Source: Bog-756 sp963776225 (GTDB taxonomy: Bacteria; Actinomycetota; Acidimicrobiia; Acidimicrobiales; RAAP-2). Taken from it: a stretch of 64,000 bases of DNA. The notes below the pieces were generated by a model. The model saw only the letters and a program-made list of their open reading frames with translations, ran no database searches and had not been told where the DNA came from. Numbering within the stretch: the stretch's first letter is position 1; every line of letters starts with the position of its first letter. The DNA lies in assembly GCA_963776225.1 (NCBI GenBank), contig CAVZLL010000004.1, positions 372,001-436,000 on the forward strand, in the 5' to 3' direction. The translations under genes were made by a program, and so were the position numbers. Below are positions 25,198 through 33,948 of the stretch, piece after piece.

Positions 25198-25704
25198 TCA
25201 GGCGGATGGCCGCGCCCCTCGGTCGGGAATGCCGGCGTGGATCGAGGCGAGCCACCGGCCGGTCGACGGGACCTGGCAGACGGCTGCGGCCGCCCGGAGG
25301 AGCCAGTCGATCACCGCCCGGTTGTCCGCCGTGGCCGGGACCGTTGCGACCATCCCGCGCCGCGGGTGGTCCTGGGTCACCCGCCACCCCTCGGGGACCG
25401 GGTGACCGAGGTCGCGCAGGCGCCAGGCGAGCCGGGGCCCGGAGGCGTGCTGGAGCCCGACCGTGGTGGGCTTGGGTCCGCCGGCCTGCGTGCGGCCGGG
25501 CATCCAGGTCACGACCGGGATCTTGTGGGTGGAGCCCCCGAGGAACGCGAACGGACCCGGAGGCGGCGGCTCGTGCTGCTCCTCGATGACCGGCTCCACG
25601 TTGATCCATCCCGTCCCGCCCGCCTGCACCGTCGCCATCCGTGCGAGCAGCTCCGGGTCGTCGTGGGCGAGGAACTCGAGCTCGACCGGCCGTGACCGGC
25701 TCAT
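25198..25704 (-). CDS. Conserved hypothetical protein
   Basis: A 168-residue ATG-start protein whose start overlaps the upstream stop by ATGA. Readable blocks are VELEFLAHDDPELLARM, TGWINVEPVIEEQHEPPP, FLGGSTHKIPVVTWMPG and DNRAVIDWLLRAAAAVCQVP. It has no signal peptide or membrane segment and no cofactor motif that I recognise. Tight coupling with the F420-type oxidoreductase and nitroreductase upstream suggests a shared pathway. I do not recognise a named family. Confidence 0.78.
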   Translation of the reverse strand: MSRSRPVELEFLAHDDPELLARMATVQAGGTGWINVEPVIEEQHEPPPPGPFAFLGGSTHKIPVVTWMPGRTQAGGPKPTTVGLQHASGPRLAWRLRDLGHPVPEGWRVTQDHPRRGMVATVPATADNRAVIDWLLRAAAAVCQVPSTGRWLASIHAGIPDRGARPSA

Positions 25705-26591
25705 GTCTGGAGGTCGAGGACGGCACCGGCCAACGCCTCGAGCTCCGACCGCCACGACCCCGGCGCCGCCAGCGGGCGCACCACGAACTTGGAGAACCCG
25801 ACCTCGAGGAAGGCCTCGAGCATGGACCGCAGCGACCCGAGGCCGGTCGGGACCACGTCGGCCGGGTCGACCCCCTTGCGGGACCGGGCGAGGGCCGCGA
25901 GCGACGCCGGGTCGAGCGGGCCCGCGGCGTAGGCGATCGAGACGCCGAAGTGCTCCGGGCTGATCTCCCTCCCCGCCGCGGCCGCGGCCTCGTCGATGAC
26001 CGGGCGGGCCGCGGCCACCTCCGCCGGGGTGCAGGCAGACGGCAACCACCCGTCGGCGTAGCGGCCGCATCGTCGGAGGGCGGCCGGCACCATCCCCCCG
26101 GTCCAGAATTCGAGGGGCTGCTGGAGCGGGAGCGGCGAGAGGGTCACCCCGCCGAGATCGGCGATCGGGCCGCGGTACTCGACGGTCTCGCCGGCCCAGA
26201 GCGACCTGAGCAGCGGGAAGGCCTCCTCCATCCACCGTGCCCTCTCCGGCCCGGGCACCCCGACGGCGCCGGCCTCGGGGCTCCTCGGCAGGCCGGGCAC
26301 GAAGGTCACCAGGAGGCGCCCTCCCGACAGCCGGTCCAGGGTCGCCAGCTGCCCGGCCGCCCGGACCAGGTTCCGACCGGGCAAGAGCAGCGTGGTGCCC
26401 AGCTTGAGCCGCGGGTTGTGTGCGGCGGCGAAGGCCAGTGCCACCAACGGGTCGAGGGTCGGCGCGGTGAGGACCTCCGGCAGCCAGATCGAGTCGAACC
26501 CCAGCTCGTCGAGATCGTCGACGAGGCCGGCGAACCCGCCGGGGCCGTCGCCCGCGTCCGCTCCGAGGCCGACGCCGATCCGGACCTTCAC
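25701..26591 (-). CDS. LLM-class (luciferase-like, F420-type) oxidoreductase
   Basis: The protein is 296 residues from a GTG overlapping the nitroreductase stop. It has the TIM-barrel luciferase-like fold: VRIGVGLGADAGDGPGGFAG, DELGFDSIWLPEVL, LKLGTTLLLPGRNLVRAA, LDRLSGGRLLVTFVPG and RCGRYADGWLP. The last matches the cofactor-binding region of F420-dependent enzymes. Actinobacterial members use F420 or FMN for reductions or oxygenations. Its partner nitroreductase and downstream unknown gene form one operon. F420 rather than FMN use is inference. Confidence 0.9.
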   Translation of the reverse strand: MKVRIGVGLGADAGDGPGGFAGLVDDLDELGFDSIWLPEVLTAPTLDPLVALAFAAAHNPRLKLGTTLLLPGRNLVRAAGQLATLDRLSGGRLLVTFVPGLPRSPEAGAVGVPGPERARWMEEAFPLLRSLWAGETVEYRGPIADLGGVTLSPLPLQQPLEFWTGGMVPAALRRCGRYADGWLPSACTPAEVAAARPVIDEAAAAAGREISPEHFGVSIAYAAGPLDPASLAALARSRKGVDPADVVPTGLGSLRSMLEAFLEVGFSKFVVRPLAAPGSWRSELEALAGAVLDLQT

Positions 26592-27280
26592 CCGCCCTCC
26601 AGCGGGGGACCGTCGAACCCGTCGACCGTGGCGAACCCCTCCACCGGCGCTCGGCGGAGCCGGGTCGGACGGTGCACCGGATGGCCGAGGACCAGCACGC
26701 CGCAGACGACGTGGGTCTCCGGCACCCCGAGGAGGTCCCGAACCGTCGCCTCGTCGCGCACCACCATCGTGGTCATGACCCCGGCGAGCCCGTCGGCCCG
26801 GGCGGCGAGCAGGATGCTCCAGGCGAAGGGGTAGATGGACGCGCCACCGACCAGGGTGTAGCGATCGGCGTCCCGGTCGACCGTGGCCAGCCGGGTGAGG
26901 TCGGCCAAGAGCACCAGCATGGCGGGCACACCGTCGAGATGCTCGGCGAACCCGCCGGGACCCGCCCCCGCGGTCGCGGCGATCTCGGCTGCCCCCCCGA
27001 GCGCCGCTCGTTCGAGCTCGCGGTCGGTCACCGCGGCCCAGGGGGTCAACCCGGCGGCCACCTGGGCCAGGTACTCGTACCAGCCGGGCAGGTAGCAGTC
27101 GCGCATCGCGCGACGGAGCGCCGGATCTCGCACCACCACGACTCGCCAGGCCTGTCGGTTGCCGCCGTTGGGGGCGAATCGAGCGGAGTCCAGCAGGCGG
27201 TAGAGCGTGGCGTCGTCGACCGGCTCTGCGGTGAACTCGCGCACCGCTCCGGTGGTCCGGAGGGCGTCGATCAGCTCCAT
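26588..27280 (-). CDS. Nitroreductase-family oxidoreductase
   Basis: The protein is 230 residues from ATG (MELIDALRTTGAVREF). FMN-binding signature residues lie in the first 50 residues (AVREFTAEPVDD, SARFAPNGGNRQAWRVVVV), and the late block ILLAARADGLAGVMTT plus LGVPETHVVCGVLVLGHP is typical of nitroreductase-fold enzymes. They are flavin reductases or dehalogenases acting as dimers. First gene of a three-gene coupled operon running to 25198. Confidence 0.9.
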   Translation of the reverse strand: MELIDALRTTGAVREFTAEPVDDATLYRLLDSARFAPNGGNRQAWRVVVVRDPALRRAMRDCYLPGWYEYLAQVAAGLTPWAAVTDRELERAALGGAAEIAATAGAGPGGFAEHLDGVPAMLVLLADLTRLATVDRDADRYTLVGGASIYPFAWSILLAARADGLAGVMTTMVVRDEATVRDLLGVPETHVVCGVLVLGHPVHRPTRLRRAPVEGFATVDGFDGPPLEGG

Positions 27281-27296
27281 GGGCTCCCGACCCGAA

Positions 27297-27779
27297 TCAG
27301 AGGGTGGCCAGCACGGCGTCGGCCGCGCTCACGGTGAGGCCGGGGCCCGGCTCGACGGCGAGCGCGGTCACCACCCCGTCCTCGATGACCATCGCGTACC
27401 GCTGGGAGCGGGTCCCGAGGCCGAAGGCGCTCCCGTCCATCTCCAGCCCGACCGCTGCGGTGAACTCACCGTTGCCGTCGGCCAGCAGCAGCACGGTGTC
27501 GCCGACCTTCTGTGCCTCGCCCCACGCGCCCATGACGAAGGGATCGTTGACCGAGACGCAGGCCACCGTGGTGACCCCTTTTGCGGCCAACTCGTCACGG
27601 CGCAGCACGTAGCTGGGAAGGTGGAAGTCGGAGCAGGTCGGGGTGAACGCACCGGGCACCGCGAAGAGGACCACCTTGCCCGTGCCCAGCACGTCGCCGG
27701 TCCGGACCTTGACCGGCCCCTTGGGCTCGGGACGCATCACCTCGACGTCGGGGATCCTGTCGCCTACTGCGATGGTCAT
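27297..27779 (-). CDS. Peroxiredoxin (Prx5/AHP1 type)
   Basis: The protein is 160 residues from an ATG preceded by AAGGAG. It shows the Prx5 signature VVLFAVPGAFTPTCSDFHLP, where the cysteine is the peroxidatic residue in the TPTC motif. VACVSVNDPFVMGAWG and RSQRYAMVIEDGVV also match the family. It reduces hydrogen peroxide and organic hydroperoxides with a thiol partner in the cytoplasm. It ends 16 bases before the nitroreductase start and may head that operon. Only one conserved Cys is evident, suggesting a 1-Cys mechanism. Confidence 0.94.
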   Translation of the reverse strand: MTIAVGDRIPDVEVMRPEPKGPVKVRTGDVLGTGKVVLFAVPGAFTPTCSDFHLPSYVLRRDELAAKGVTTVACVSVNDPFVMGAWGEAQKVGDTVLLLADGNGEFTAAVGLEMDGSAFGLGTRSQRYAMVIEDGVVTALAVEPGPGLTVSAADAVLATL

Positions 27780-28099
27780 GGGCGAATCTCCTTGCGGTCG
27801 GACCCCGCCGTCCGGCAGGGCGTCCGTGCAACGCCGGGGCGCCGCGCTCCGCAGCATACGGTTCGCGGCGCAGCCTGCGGTTCGCGCCCGCCGACCGGGC
27901 CCGCCTGCCGTGCGCTGCCACCGATGGGTGCCGACCCCGGGGAGCACCGCCGATCCGAACCCCTCCACCGCGGCCAGTTGCGCGATCCCCGTGGATCGAG
28001 CGCGTGATGGCCACCGTGCTAGAGCCAGAGGTCCCCAGGGAATGGTGGTCGGTGAGGAGCAGGCGCCGAAGCCGGCCCTCTCCGCGCACCTGCGGGAGG
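27780..28099. other. Intergenic stretch without a recognisable gene
   Basis: A 320-base gap upstream of the peroxiredoxin. It holds that gene's ribosome site (AAGGAG) near 27790. I see no hairpin, RNA gene or convincing protein frame in the remainder; repeated CGGTTCGCG strings near 27858 and 27880 are short. Confidence 0.5.
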
Positions 28100-29047
28100 C
28101 TACTGCCCGCCGTCGCCGGAAGGCTGGGGCTGGTTCCATTCGATCCAACCGGTGCCCGACCGCCCGTCCGTCGCGGTGAGGCCCACCATTGCCCGGGGGA
28201 ACCGGCTGACCCGGCCGTCGGGCGCCTCGAGCCGGAGCGGGCCGAAGCCGAGCGGCTCGATGGCAAGGTCGAGCCCGCCGGGGTCGATGCGGACCCGTGC
28301 ACTCCGGGGCAGCCCGTCGGGGCCGAGCTCCTCGGTCACCTCCAGCCCGTCCACGGGCACCACCGTCCCACCCGGAGGCTGGAGGTACCCGAATGCCACC
28401 GGGTGCCCGGGGATGCGGATGTCGGCAGCGTGCACCCTGGTGCCGTCGTCGAGACGGCCGGCAAGCCAGCACCACCCGAAGGCCCACCAGTCACGGGCCC
28501 CCCAGGAGTGGTCGCGCTGGCCGTGCCCCTCGACGGTGAGCACCTCGTCGCCGACGCGTACCGTGCCCGCGACCAGGCACGGAATCTCGTACCGGGTGGT
28601 GACGTCGTAGTGGTAGGGAACCCCGTCGGTCAGCCAGGTGAGGTCGAAGGTCAGGGTGGTCGCCGCACCGGGCTCCCTCCGGTAGACGGCAGCCGGGTCT
28701 GCCAGCACGGTCGCCGGCGCGGTCACCTCGAGGCGCATCCGGGCGAGTGGGGACTCCACCACGCCGTCGACGGCGTACCCACCCGCCCGGAGGGCGAGCC
28801 CCGTGCCGCCGCCGACCGGGAGGTCATAGGCGACCGAGGCGACCAGGGGCCGCTCCGTTCCCACCACCATGGTGGTCCACCAGGTGACCCCGAGGTTGGG
28901 GTAGCGCCCGATGCGGGCGTACCCGCCGAGTGTCCCGTCGGCGGAGACGAAGTCGAGATAGTGGGACTCGTTCCACAACGGCTCTGCGTCCGGAGGGTGG
29001 CGCCCCTCGTCGGCCGGGTCCACCGCGTGGGGATCGGTCTCGGGCAC
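28100..29047 (-). CDS. AttH/CrtC-like lipocalin-fold protein of unknown function
   Basis: The protein is 315 residues from a GTG with AGGAGGAG upstream. The most telling block is VEGHGQRDHSWGARDWWAFG with WCWLAGRLDDGTRVH. This resembles the double-lipocalin hydroxyneurosporene dehydratase (CrtC)/AttH architecture and the DUF7064-like proteins seen near terpenoid and lipid genes. It starts with an acidic tail and WNESHYLDFVSADGTLGGYA. No signal peptide is apparent. It stands alone, divergent from the secreted propeller protein. Family placement is by motif memory; function is unknown. Confidence 0.72.
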   Translation of the reverse strand: MPETDPHAVDPADEGRHPPDAEPLWNESHYLDFVSADGTLGGYARIGRYPNLGVTWWTTMVVGTERPLVASVAYDLPVGGGTGLALRAGGYAVDGVVESPLARMRLEVTAPATVLADPAAVYRREPGAATTLTFDLTWLTDGVPYHYDVTTRYEIPCLVAGTVRVGDEVLTVEGHGQRDHSWGARDWWAFGWCWLAGRLDDGTRVHAADIRIPGHPVAFGYLQPPGGTVVPVDGLEVTEELGPDGLPRSARVRIDPGGLDLAIEPLGFGPLRLEAPDGRVSRFPRAMVGLTATDGRSGTGWIEWNQPQPSGDGGQ

Positions 29048-29230
29048 GGGTTCTCCTCCTCTCGTCGTTCTCGCGGTCGCGCCTTCCATCTTCGCGACGG
29101 CGGCGCTATCGTCGCGCAACGCCGACGCCCAGGACGGGTGGTCCCGTACGGACCACCGAGCGCCCGGTCGGTTGGGCAGCCCCCGATGCCAGGTCCTCCC
29201 CGGACCGACGACCGATGACCAGGCGGTGTG

Positions 29231-31015
29231 ATGATCCGGAAAGCGCGACTCGTGGCGGCCCTGGTGTTGGTGACCACCGGCCTCTCGGTCGCCCTCCCGA
29301 TCCTCGACGGCGGGTCCGCCCGGGCCGCAGGGTACGGGACGATCACCGTCGCGCCGACGGCCCAACCGGTGTTCGGTATGGACGCGCCCGATCCCGACGT
29401 GGTGCTCGACGGCTCGACCTACTACGCGTTCACCACCGGCACCGATCTCGGCAACAGCCTCCAGGCGCTCGTGGAATCACCCCTCACCGGATGGGGGCCC
29501 TACACGACCACCGACTACGGCTCGACTGCGCTCCCCTCCCCCCCGTCCTGGGAGACGCCGAACACCCAGACCTCGCCCGGCGTGTTCCGCTGGGGAGGTC
29601 AGTGGCTCATGTACTACGACGCTGCGACCGGCGGCCGCCCCGGAGACAGCGGAGCGGACTGCATCTCGGTGGCCACCGCGGCCACCCTCTCCCCCACGGA
29701 CCCGGTGTTCAGCGACACCTCGACCGGGCCGCTGCTCTGCCAGCCGCGGTTCGGAGGGGCCATCGACCCGAGCCCGTTCGTCGACCAGGCCACCGGAGTC
29801 GCCTACCTCGTCTGGAAATCGAACGACGGGGGCTCCAGCCAGCCGGCCGGTCTCTGGTCGCAGCAGCTCAGCCCGGACGGGCTCTCCCTGGTCGGGGCTC
29901 CCCACCTGCTGTTCACCCAGAACTCGGCGCAGTTCTCCTGGGAGACGACGGTCGAGAACCCGGACATGGTCCAGGTCGGCGCGACCTACTTCCTCACCTT
30001 CTCGTCGGGTGCCTGGGACTCGGCGAACTACGCCGAGGCATTCGCCACCTGTGACGGACCGGTCGGACCGTGCACCCAGACCCAGGCCGTGCCCTTCCTC
30101 ACCTCGTACCGCACCGCCTCCGGACCGGGCGGCGGGTCGTTCTTCCAGGGTGCCGGGGGAAACTGGTACCTCGCGTACGCCGCGTGGGCGCCCGGGTGCA
30201 CCAGCTACACCGGGGGGAACTGCGTGGGCGCGAGGCAGCTCTTCATCGCACCGGCCAGCTTCTCCCCGGCGTCGCTCGCCGGGCCGGTGACCGGGATGGC
30301 GGCCACCCCGGGGGGTGACGGGTACTGGCTGGTCGACGGGTCGGGAGCGGTGACCGTGCACGGGGCCGCCCGGTTCTTCGGCTCGATGGCAGGCCGGCAG
30401 CTCAACGCTCCGATCGCCCACATCGTGGCCACTCCGGATGGTGGTGGGTACTGGCTGGTGGCCGCCGACGGGGGAACCTTCGCGTTCGGTGACGCCGGGT
30501 TCTACGGCTCGATGGGGGGGCACCGGCTCAACGCTCCGGTGGTGTCACTTGCGCCGACTCCGGACGGTCACGGCTACTGGCTGGTGGCCGCCGACGGCGG
30601 GATCTTCGCCTTCGGGGACGCCGCCTTCCACGGTTCGATGGGCGGGTACCCTCTCAACCAGCCGGTGGTCGGGATGGCCGCCGACACCCCAACGGGCGGG
30701 TACTGGTTGGTTGCCGCGGACGGAGGGATCTTCGCCTTCGACGCGCCGTTCTACGGATCGACCGGCAACCTGAGGCTCGCCGAGCCGGTCAACGGGATGT
30801 CGGTCGGCAGGGGCGGGGCGGGGTACCGGTTCGTCGCGTCGGACGGCGGCATCTTCTCCTTCGGGGACGCCGCCTTCCACGGTTCGATGGGGGGCCGGGT
30901 GCTCAACGCGCCGGTGACCGGCATGGCGACCGATGGCGCGACCGGGGGCTACTGGATGGTGGCCGCGGACGGAGGGATCTTCGCCTTCGACGCGCCGTTC
31001 TACGGCGCGGACTGA
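29231..31015 (+). CDS. Secreted GH43-like five-bladed propeller with C-terminal GYWLVAADGG repeats
   Basis: The protein is 594 residues from ATG (a GTG lies one codon earlier). A signal peptide occupies residues 1-34 (ARLVAALVLVTTGLSVALPI). Residues about 40-345 resemble glycosidase clans with five-bladed propellers: DAPDPDVVLDGSTYYAFTTG, GGAIDPSPFVDQATGVAYLV and ENPDMVQVGATYFLTFSSG, the Asp/Glu positions fitting GH43. Residues about 350-594 are six 35-45-residue repeats of the type GYWLVAADGGIFAFGDA with FxGSMGGxxLNxPV, common in Acidimicrobiia exported proteins. An extracellular carbohydrate-binding or hydrolysing role is likely; the catalytic residues need checking. Confidence 0.85.
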   Translation: MIRKARLVAALVLVTTGLSVALPILDGGSARAAGYGTITVAPTAQPVFGMDAPDPDVVLDGSTYYAFTTGTDLGNSLQALVESPLTGWGPYTTTDYGSTALPSPPSWETPNTQTSPGVFRWGGQWLMYYDAATGGRPGDSGADCISVATAATLSPTDPVFSDTSTGPLLCQPRFGGAIDPSPFVDQATGVAYLVWKSNDGGSSQPAGLWSQQLSPDGLSLVGAPHLLFTQNSAQFSWETTVENPDMVQVGATYFLTFSSGAWDSANYAEAFATCDGPVGPCTQTQAVPFLTSYRTASGPGGGSFFQGAGGNWYLAYAAWAPGCTSYTGGNCVGARQLFIAPASFSPASLAGPVTGMAATPGGDGYWLVDGSGAVTVHGAARFFGSMAGRQLNAPIAHIVATPDGGGYWLVAADGGTFAFGDAGFYGSMGGHRLNAPVVSLAPTPDGHGYWLVAADGGIFAFGDAAFHGSMGGYPLNQPVVGMAADTPTGGYWLVAADGGIFAFDAPFYGSTGNLRLAEPVNGMSVGRGGAGYRFVASDGGIFSFGDAAFHGSMGGRVLNAPVTGMATDGATGGYWMVAADGGIFAFDAPFYGAD

Positions 31016-31054
31016 CCGACCCGACGGAGCGCAGCGTGCGGGCGCCGGACCGGG

Positions 31055-31927
31055 TCAGTGGTGCTTCCAGGTCACCATGAACGCGGCACCCGTGGGGTTG
31101 AGCGCGGACGGCACGGCCTTCGCGATCCCTGTGGACGTGGTCATGGTGATCTGGTGCCACGCAAGCCCGGACGTCGTGATGGTGCCCCCGTCGACCAACG
31201 AGCTGGAGAAGGGGACGACCTTGAAGTCCGCCAGCGGGAGGATCGTGCAGGGTGAGCCCGAGCACGGGGCCTCGGTGATCCACTCCGCCGACGAGTTCAA
31301 CGGGGGGGTGCGTGCCACCTGGGTGGTATTGAACGTCCATCGGTTCACGTTGGAGATGCTGAGCGTGTAGGTCGAGCCCACGTGGGAGACACGGGCGATC
31401 ATGTTGTCCCCGGGCGCCACCGGATAGTTGGTCTTCGAGAGCGTGAAGACCTTCTGGGGGTACATCTCGTACCAGGCGTAGTAGTTCGGGGTCCCGGACG
31501 TGTGACCGGCCGCCCTGGTGCAGTCGGAGTCGGTCCCGATCTGCTGGACGGTCGGATCGCCGGCCGAGAACCCGTCGATGCCCAACCAGAACGACGACTG
31601 CTGCACCTGGTTGACCGGACAGGTGACCGCCGGCTCCCGCCAACCGCCGGAGATGGTCTTCAACCCGGCGCCGGTCACTGCGTACCCGGCCCAGTCGAGC
31701 GAGGTCGACTTGCCGGCGTTCGTCGAGAGGCCCCGCACCGGATGGTTCACGGACCCCGGTCCGACCGCGCGACCGGCCGTGATCGGGGCCGCGCCGGGCG
31801 CCCCTGCCGCGAAAGCGACGCCGACCACCAGGGTCAGGGATCCGACCCGAGCGGCGACCGCTCGCCTCCGGCCAGCGCGCCTGAAGAGCGGCCGGCCTCG
31901 CCGGTCAGGTGCCGCTGCCCGTTCCAT
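31055..31927 (-). CDS. Secreted G1-family (eqolisin) glutamic peptidase
   Basis: The protein is 290 residues with a basic N-terminus and a hydrophobic stretch at about 26-46 (VGSLTLVVGVAFAAGAPG), consistent with export. The eqolisin fold is recognisable: STSLDWAGYAVTG, SSFWLGIDGFS, catalytic Gln in TVQQIGTDSDC, NYYAWYEMYPQ, and catalytic Glu in SSAEWITEAP. G1 peptidases use a Gln/Glu dyad at acidic pH and are best known from fungi, with bacterial members. The start lies 22 bases inside the anti-sigma-like gene, so it belongs to the sigma operon. Confidence 0.88.
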   Translation of the reverse strand: MERAAAPDRRGRPLFRRAGRRRAVAARVGSLTLVVGVAFAAGAPGAAPITAGRAVGPGSVNHPVRGLSTNAGKSTSLDWAGYAVTGAGLKTISGGWREPAVTCPVNQVQQSSFWLGIDGFSAGDPTVQQIGTDSDCTRAAGHTSGTPNYYAWYEMYPQKVFTLSKTNYPVAPGDNMIARVSHVGSTYTLSISNVNRWTFNTTQVARTPPLNSSAEWITEAPCSGSPCTILPLADFKVVPFSSSLVDGGTITTSGLAWHQITMTTSTGIAKAVPSALNPTGAAFMVTWKHH

Positions 31928-32969
31928 TGCCCCCCAACGCGCTCTGGCCGGTCGCCCCGGAGGGGTTCGGCGACGGGGACGTGGTCCCGTGACGATGGCC
32001 ACGCCCGTGGCCCGATCCCCCGCACTTCCCCGTAGCGTGATCAGCCACACCTGTGCTCGAAACGGTGCCGGTCGCCCCGGCTGCCGGCGCACCGCCCGGG
32101 GCTCCGACGGTCGTGATGGTGGCCGGACTGCTGCCCTTGCAGTGCCCGCCGCCCGTCCCGTGGTTGCCCCCACGGCTCGATCCACCGCCCCCGGTCCGGC
32201 CCGTTCCGCCACCGGTCCCGTGGTTGCCCCCACGGCTCGATCCACCGCCCGAACCGCTGGTCCCGGTCCGGCCTGTTCCGCTGCTCCCTGTCCGGCCCGT
32301 TCCGCTACCGGTCCCCGGACCGACGCGGCCGGCCGTCGTGCCTGCTGCCTGCTCGCTGCCGGTCGCGGCGCCCGTGACACCGGCCGTCCCGGCCGTCCCG
32401 GTACCGGTGACCGGTGTCGTCGCCACAGCGGAGGAGGCCGGCGCGCAGGTCACGCGGTTCACCGGCGTGGTGCCCGACGGACAGGTGACCCGCGCCACAG
32501 GATGGGTGTGCCGGACGATATGGATGGTCGCCCCTCCACCGACCACCCGCGCATGCCGGCTCGCGGCGGCGACGGGATGATGGATGGCGGGTATCACCGG
32601 AGTCGCGGACGACCCGGCGTCGTGGTCGAACTGACTGATCGCCTGATCGACAAAGTGAGTCGTGGGAAGCGGGAGACCCGTCGCCGCGGCGAGTCCCGTC
32701 GTGGCGAGGACCAGGCCGCCGACGAGCGTCGCTGCAAACGCAGCAGACGCGCGCCGCGGATGGCCGTGCGAGGTCGGCCACCCGGTCACCGTCGCCCGGA
32801 ACGTGCTGCGCATCTCGTCCTCCCCGGCGAGCTCCCATGCGTGTCCCTGAGTGCCGGCGGCGGCCAGCAACTCCGACAGGGGACCGGAGATCACGTTCGG
32901 CAGCTCGATGATGTTGCCGTTCTCCGAGAAGACATCGGCATCGGGCAGCAGGGTGCTCAGGTCAACCAT
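31905..32969 (-). CDS. Single-pass membrane protein with Gly/Thr/Ser-rich exterior, probable anti-sigma factor
   Basis: The protein is 354 residues. Residues 1-70 are a soluble acidic region (MVDLSTLLPDADVFSENGNI), then a membrane segment at about 74-97 (AAFAATLVGGLVLATTGLAA), then a long Gly/Ser/Thr/His-rich exterior with RGGNHGTGGGTGRTG repeats. The start overlaps the ECF sigma stop by 8 bases, the classic place for an anti-sigma factor, though I see no zinc HxxxCxxC motif. Two 60-bp direct repeats (32155-32190, 32215-32250) encode part of the exterior. It overlaps the peptidase by 23 bases. Confidence 0.75.
   Translation of the reverse strand: MVDLSTLLPDADVFSENGNIIELPNVISGPLSELLAAAGTQGHAWELAGEDEMRSTFRATVTGWPTSHGHPRRASAAFAATLVGGLVLATTGLAAATGLPLPTTHFVDQAISQFDHDAGSSATPVIPAIHHPVAAASRHARVVGGGATIHIVRHTHPVARVTCPSGTTPVNRVTCAPASSAVATTPVTGTGTAGTAGVTGAATGSEQAAGTTAGRVGPGTGSGTGRTGSSGTGRTGTSGSGGGSSRGGNHGTGGGTGRTGGGGSSRGGNHGTGGGHCKGSSPATITTVGAPGGAPAAGATGTVSSTGVADHATGKCGGSGHGRGHRHGTTSPSPNPSGATGQSALGGNGTGSGT
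32155..32250. repeat. Tandem 60-bp-period repeat in the anti-sigma-like gene
   Basis: A 36-base string starting GTCCCGTGGTTGCCCCCACG is present at 32155-32190 and again, identical, at 32215-32250. It encodes a 20-residue Gly/Ser/Arg/Asn/His-rich unit, so copy number could vary without breaking frame. Confidence 0.8.
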
Positions 32970-33609
32970 GTCGCCGCCGTCCCTCGTCCTCGTCCCATGA
33001 ACGTCCCGCCATGACCGCGGTCGCCGACGCGCCGACCGGCTCCCGCTCCGCGTCCTCCCTCGCGCCGGGTGCGGAGGGAGTCGGGGTCAGCATACCCTCC
33101 AATCGACGCAGTCCACGATGACAGAGCACGCGCACCGAACCGGGGGTCCGGCCCATCATCCGCCCCACCGAAGCGGGATCGAGCCCGACGACGATGCGGA
33201 GCATGACGGCTTCTGCCTGATCGGGAGGGAGCTGGTCGATGAGCCCGAGGGCGATCTCGGTCGATGAATGCTCGGCGGCCTCGGCCTCCACGTCGTTGGA
33301 TGCCGGAAGGAGCGCGATCGTGGCGAACTCGGACGGTTCGGGTCGACGGTCCCGGCCGCGGTACCAATCGGTCACCCGGTTACGCGCCGTCGTGTAGAGC
33401 CACGCGTGGAAGCCATCTTCCTCACCCTCGAAGGTGGGCAGCCCGCGCATGACCCGGATCCAGGTGTCGGCGGCGAGGTCTTCGGCGACCGTCGCGGCCT
33501 TCACCCGCAGGTAGCGCAACAATCCCGGTTGGAAGGCCCGCCAGATCCTGGCGAAAGCCTCTTCGTCTCCCCGCTTGGCGGAAGCCAGCGTCCCCCTGAA
33601 GTCGTTCAC
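32962..33609 (-). CDS. ECF-type RNA polymerase sigma factor
   Basis: The protein is 215 residues from a GTG (VNDFRGTLASAKRGDEEAFA) with GAGGG upstream. Sigma region 2 covers about 10-85 (AFARIWRAFQPGLLRYLRVK, AEDLAADTWIRVMRGL, HAWLYTTARNRVTDWYRG). Region 4 is at about 115-170 (LGLIDQLPPDQAEAVMLRIV, VGRMMGRTPGSVRVLCHRGL). It directs RNA polymerase to specific promoters and is normally held by a partner, here the overlapping membrane protein. The adjoining exported peptidase and wall protein are likely regulon members (inference). Confidence 0.92.
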   Translation of the reverse strand: MNDFRGTLASAKRGDEEAFARIWRAFQPGLLRYLRVKAATVAEDLAADTWIRVMRGLPTFEGEEDGFHAWLYTTARNRVTDWYRGRDRRPEPSEFATIALLPASNDVEAEAAEHSSTEIALGLIDQLPPDQAEAVMLRIVVGLDPASVGRMMGRTPGSVRVLCHRGLRRLEGMLTPTPSAPGAREDAEREPVGASATAVMAGRSWDEDEGRRRHG

Positions 33610-33948
33610 GATTCGGACCCTCGGTCTCGGTTGCTCGGACAGCCCCCCGTCCCCGCTGCCTGTCTTACACCCCTCGACACCCCGCGTCCACCACCCAGGA
33701 GCATCATGGGATCCGTGTCGGGAATGTGAAATGTCGTGCGACCGCGGAGACTGGCTGCGTCCGCGCTGACCGCGACCACGCGACCACAAATCACACTCTC
33801 CCAAAATTTTAGGAGAACCCTTGAAAGGGCGGGTGCCATTGCTCGCGTGGCGCAAGAAGCCGCTTGCTCGCGATTAGCGTAACGGACGGGCCTCCTTTAT
33901 CGTTTAACCGTGTCGGAGGGGGGTAGACAGAAAGCGGGCAGGCTGACG
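33610..33948. other. Divergent control region between the sigma operon and the wall-anchored protein
   Basis: About 340 bases without a supported gene. It must hold both divergent promoters. Visible features are an AT-rich stretch CCCAAAATTTTAGG near 33800-33813 and a small inverted repeat CCCTTGAAAGGG at 33818-33829. Neither matches a promoter consensus well enough to call. Confidence 0.5.
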
